NCBI RefSeq assembly: GCF_003111645.1
Contig: NZ_CP022187.1
Span: 2,542,001-2,606,000, forward strand
Origin: Parazoarcus communis
Lineage (GTDB): Bacteria > Pseudomonadota > Gammaproteobacteria > Burkholderiales > Rhodocyclaceae
Length of the DNA stretch: 64,000 nucleotides
Direction of reading: 5' to 3'
A program made the position numbers and the translations under genes. Each line of letters opens with the position of its first letter. The first letter of the stretch is position 1. This document shows, one piece after another, positions 58,737 through 64,000 of this stretch. The notes under the pieces are model-generated. The model ran no database searches and was not told where the DNA came from. It saw only the letters and a program-made list of their open reading frames with translations.

Positions 58737-58780
58737 ATATCACTCCATCCAGGACATGCGGGGTACGCAATGTCTCCGGT

Positions 58781-62914
<4,134 letters not shown>

Positions 62915-62943
62915 GGATGCTCCGGCTAGAGGTCGAACGTCGG

Positions 62944-63026
62944 GAAGACAGAACACAACGCCCACGTTCTGGACTTGATTGACACTTTTACGCGCAGAAA
63001 ATTCGGGGACGCTTTGTTCTGTCTTC
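62944..63026 (-). repeat. 12-bp inverted repeat in the rplL-rpoB leader
   Basis: GAAGACAGAACA (62944-62955) and its exact complement TGTTCTGTCTTC (63015-63026) enclose 59 bases. In the RNA this makes a 12-bp stem with a large loop ending about 30 bases before rpoB. E. coli has an RNase III-cleaved structure in the same gap, so a processing role is plausible. Confidence 0.6.
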
Positions 63027-63045
63027 GTGCTTAGTACAAAGCACG
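63026..63045 (-). other. small hairpin downstream of rplL
   Basis: CGTGCTT/AAGCACG with a 6-base loop lies between the terminator-like hairpin and the long inverted repeat; it shares one base with the latter. Confidence 0.45.
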
Positions 63046-63047
63046 AA

Positions 63048-63078
63048 AGGGCTGGTGCTCATCACGAGCGCCAGCCCT
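63048..63078 (-). terminator. attenuator-like hairpin after rplL
   Basis: The stem AGGGCTGG-C-GCTC / GAGC-A-CCAGCCCT with a 5-base loop lies 17 bases past the rplL stop. Only three U follow, so read-through into rpoB is expected, as for the partial terminator at this place in E. coli. Confidence 0.6.
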
Positions 63079-63094
63079 GCAGCGAAAGCGAGAC

Positions 63095-63469
63095 TTACTT
63101 GATCTCGACCTTCGCGCCTGCATCTTCCAGTTGCTTCTTCAGCGCGTCGGCGTCAGCCTTCGACACGCCTTCCTTCACAGCCTTGGGAGCGCCGTCAACG
63201 ACGTCCTTGGCTTCCTTCAGGCCGAGGCCGGTAGCAGCACGCACGACCTTGATGACCTCAACCTTCTTGTCGCCGGTGGCAACGAGGATCACGTCAAATT
63301 CGGTCTGCTCTTCAACAGCAGCGGCGGCAGCGCCGGCGCCCGGTGCAGCCACGGCCATGGAGGCAGCGGAAACGCCGAACTTCTCTTCGAACGCCTTAAC
63401 CAGGTCGTTCAGGTCCATCACGGTCATCGAGCCAACGGCTTCGAGGATGTCTTCTTTGCTGATTGCCAT
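63095..63469 (-). CDS. rplL: 50S ribosomal protein L7/L12
   Basis: This 124-residue stalk protein has the N-terminal dimerisation segment ([28 protein letters not shown] in outline), an Ala/Pro/Gly-rich hinge (about 40-52) and the C-terminal factor-binding domain with [23 protein letters not shown]. It recruits and activates EF-Tu and EF-G. It lies 37 bases after rplJ. Confidence 0.97.
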   Translation of the reverse strand: MAISKEDILEAVGSMTVMDLNDLVKAFEEKFGVSAASMAVAAPGAGAAAAAVEEQTEFDVILVATGDKKVEVIKVVRAATGLGLKEAKDVVDGAPKAVKEGVSKADADALKKQLEDAGAKVEIK

Positions 63470-63506
63470 TTAAATCACTCCAAAATCGAAACTTTTCAGA
63501 AAACGG

Positions 63507-64000
63507 TCAGGCGGCCGCTTCTTCCTCGCGCTTCTTGGCGAGGGCGGCGAGCGTGCAAGCAAAGCCGGTAACCGGCGCCTGCATGATGCCCAACAGCTTG
63601 GCGAGCAACTCTTCGCGGCTCGGAATCGAAGCCAGGGACTGAAGAGCGGCCTTGTCGAGCGTGTTGCCCGCATAGGAACCGGCTTTCAGAACCAGCTTGT
63701 CATTCGTCTTGGCGAAGTCGTTGAGCACCTTGGCTGCGGCGACGGGATCTTCCGAGATGCCATAGATCAACGGACCGACCAGCTGGTCCGACAACCCGGC
63801 AAACGGGGTTTCGGCGATCGCACGACGCACCAGGGTATTCTTCAGCACACGCAGATAAACGCCAGCTTCACGGGCCTTGGAACGCAGCACAGTGAGGTCA
63901 CCCACTTCCATGCCGCGATACTCGGCCACCGCGATAGTCTGGGCGTTGGCTACTTGTGCCGACACCTCTGCCACTACGGCTTTCTTATCATCGAGATTGA
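63507..64000 (-). CDS. rplJ: 50S ribosomal protein L10, 5' end cut by the window
   Basis: The frame is open through the right edge; the visible part starts with [20 protein letters not shown], so only about three N-terminal residues (probably MGL) are missing. The core ([22 protein letters not shown]) and the C-terminal helix that binds L7/L12 dimers ([31 protein letters not shown] in outline) are intact. L10 also represses its own operon in E. coli; the leader lies outside the window. Confidence 0.96.
   Translation of the reverse strand, partial: NLDDKKAVVAEVSAQVANAQTIAVAEYRGMEVGDLTVLRSKAREAGVYLRVLKNTLVRRAIAETPFAGLSDQLVGPLIYGISEDPVAAAKVLNDFAKTNDKLVLKAGSYAGNTLDKAALQSLASIPSREELLAKLLGIMQAPVTGFACTLAALAKKREEEAAA

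Overview
The window is a 64 kb piece of a GC-rich betaproteobacterial chromosome. Protein-level resemblance and the gene orders uvrA / MFS / ssb and L10-to-L17 suggest the Rhodocyclales/Zoogloeaceae (Thauera, Azoarcus or Aromatoleum type). That placement is inferred from familiarity, not from a search. No tRNA, rRNA, CRISPR array, insertion sequence or prophage gene was seen, and no gap between genes exceeds 300 bases.

Positions 1-36,060 are a mosaic of short housekeeping and accessory operons. In order they hold: the 3' end of waaA (Kdo transferase); pilS-pilR, the type IV pilus two-component system; a methionine/methylthio-salvage locus, with a YbdL-type aminotransferase divergent from mtnA and a FucA-like class II aldolase; a PAS-GGDEF-EAL protein; two tandem beta-hydroxyacid dehydrogenases; ybiB; pirin and azoR with a divergent LysR regulator; dsbB; a PilZ protein; and an RND efflux operon ending in a DUF2892 membrane protein. 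These are followed by cbiX, tcdA, a metallo-beta-lactamase-fold hydrolase divergent from a PatB-type C-S lyase, and a four-gene signalling operon (binding lipoprotein, PAS histidine kinase, receiver, dual-receiver GGDEF-EAL). The stretch ends with ssb, an MFS transporter, uvrA, a small unknown protein and galE.

Positions 36,084-64,000 are one uninterrupted minus-strand block of the transcription and translation machinery. Read in transcription order it is rplJ-rplL-rpoB-rpoC, rpsL-rpsG-fusA-tuf, rpsJ through rpsQ (S10 operon), rplN through secY (spc operon), rpmJ, then rpsM-rpsK-rpsD-rpoA-rplQ (alpha operon), closed by a clear terminator. The operon boundaries are visible as sigma70-like promoters and RNA hairpins.

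The most notable observations are: (1) infA, expected between secY and rpmJ, survives only as a decayed remnant with a frameshift and deletions; (2) the promoters of the str and alpha operons use the TGA stop codon of the preceding gene inside their -35 box, and the str promoter lies upstream of a strong terminator; (3) a 12-bp perfect long-range inverted repeat lies in the rplL-rpoB gap; (4) mtnA is coupled to a FucA-type aldolase rather than to dioxygenase-pathway genes, suggesting the DHAP shunt; (5) the RND operon has a promoter overlapping a palindrome and probably makes a leaderless mRNA; (6) an orphan substrate-binding lipoprotein is wired into a cyclic-di-GMP signalling operon.
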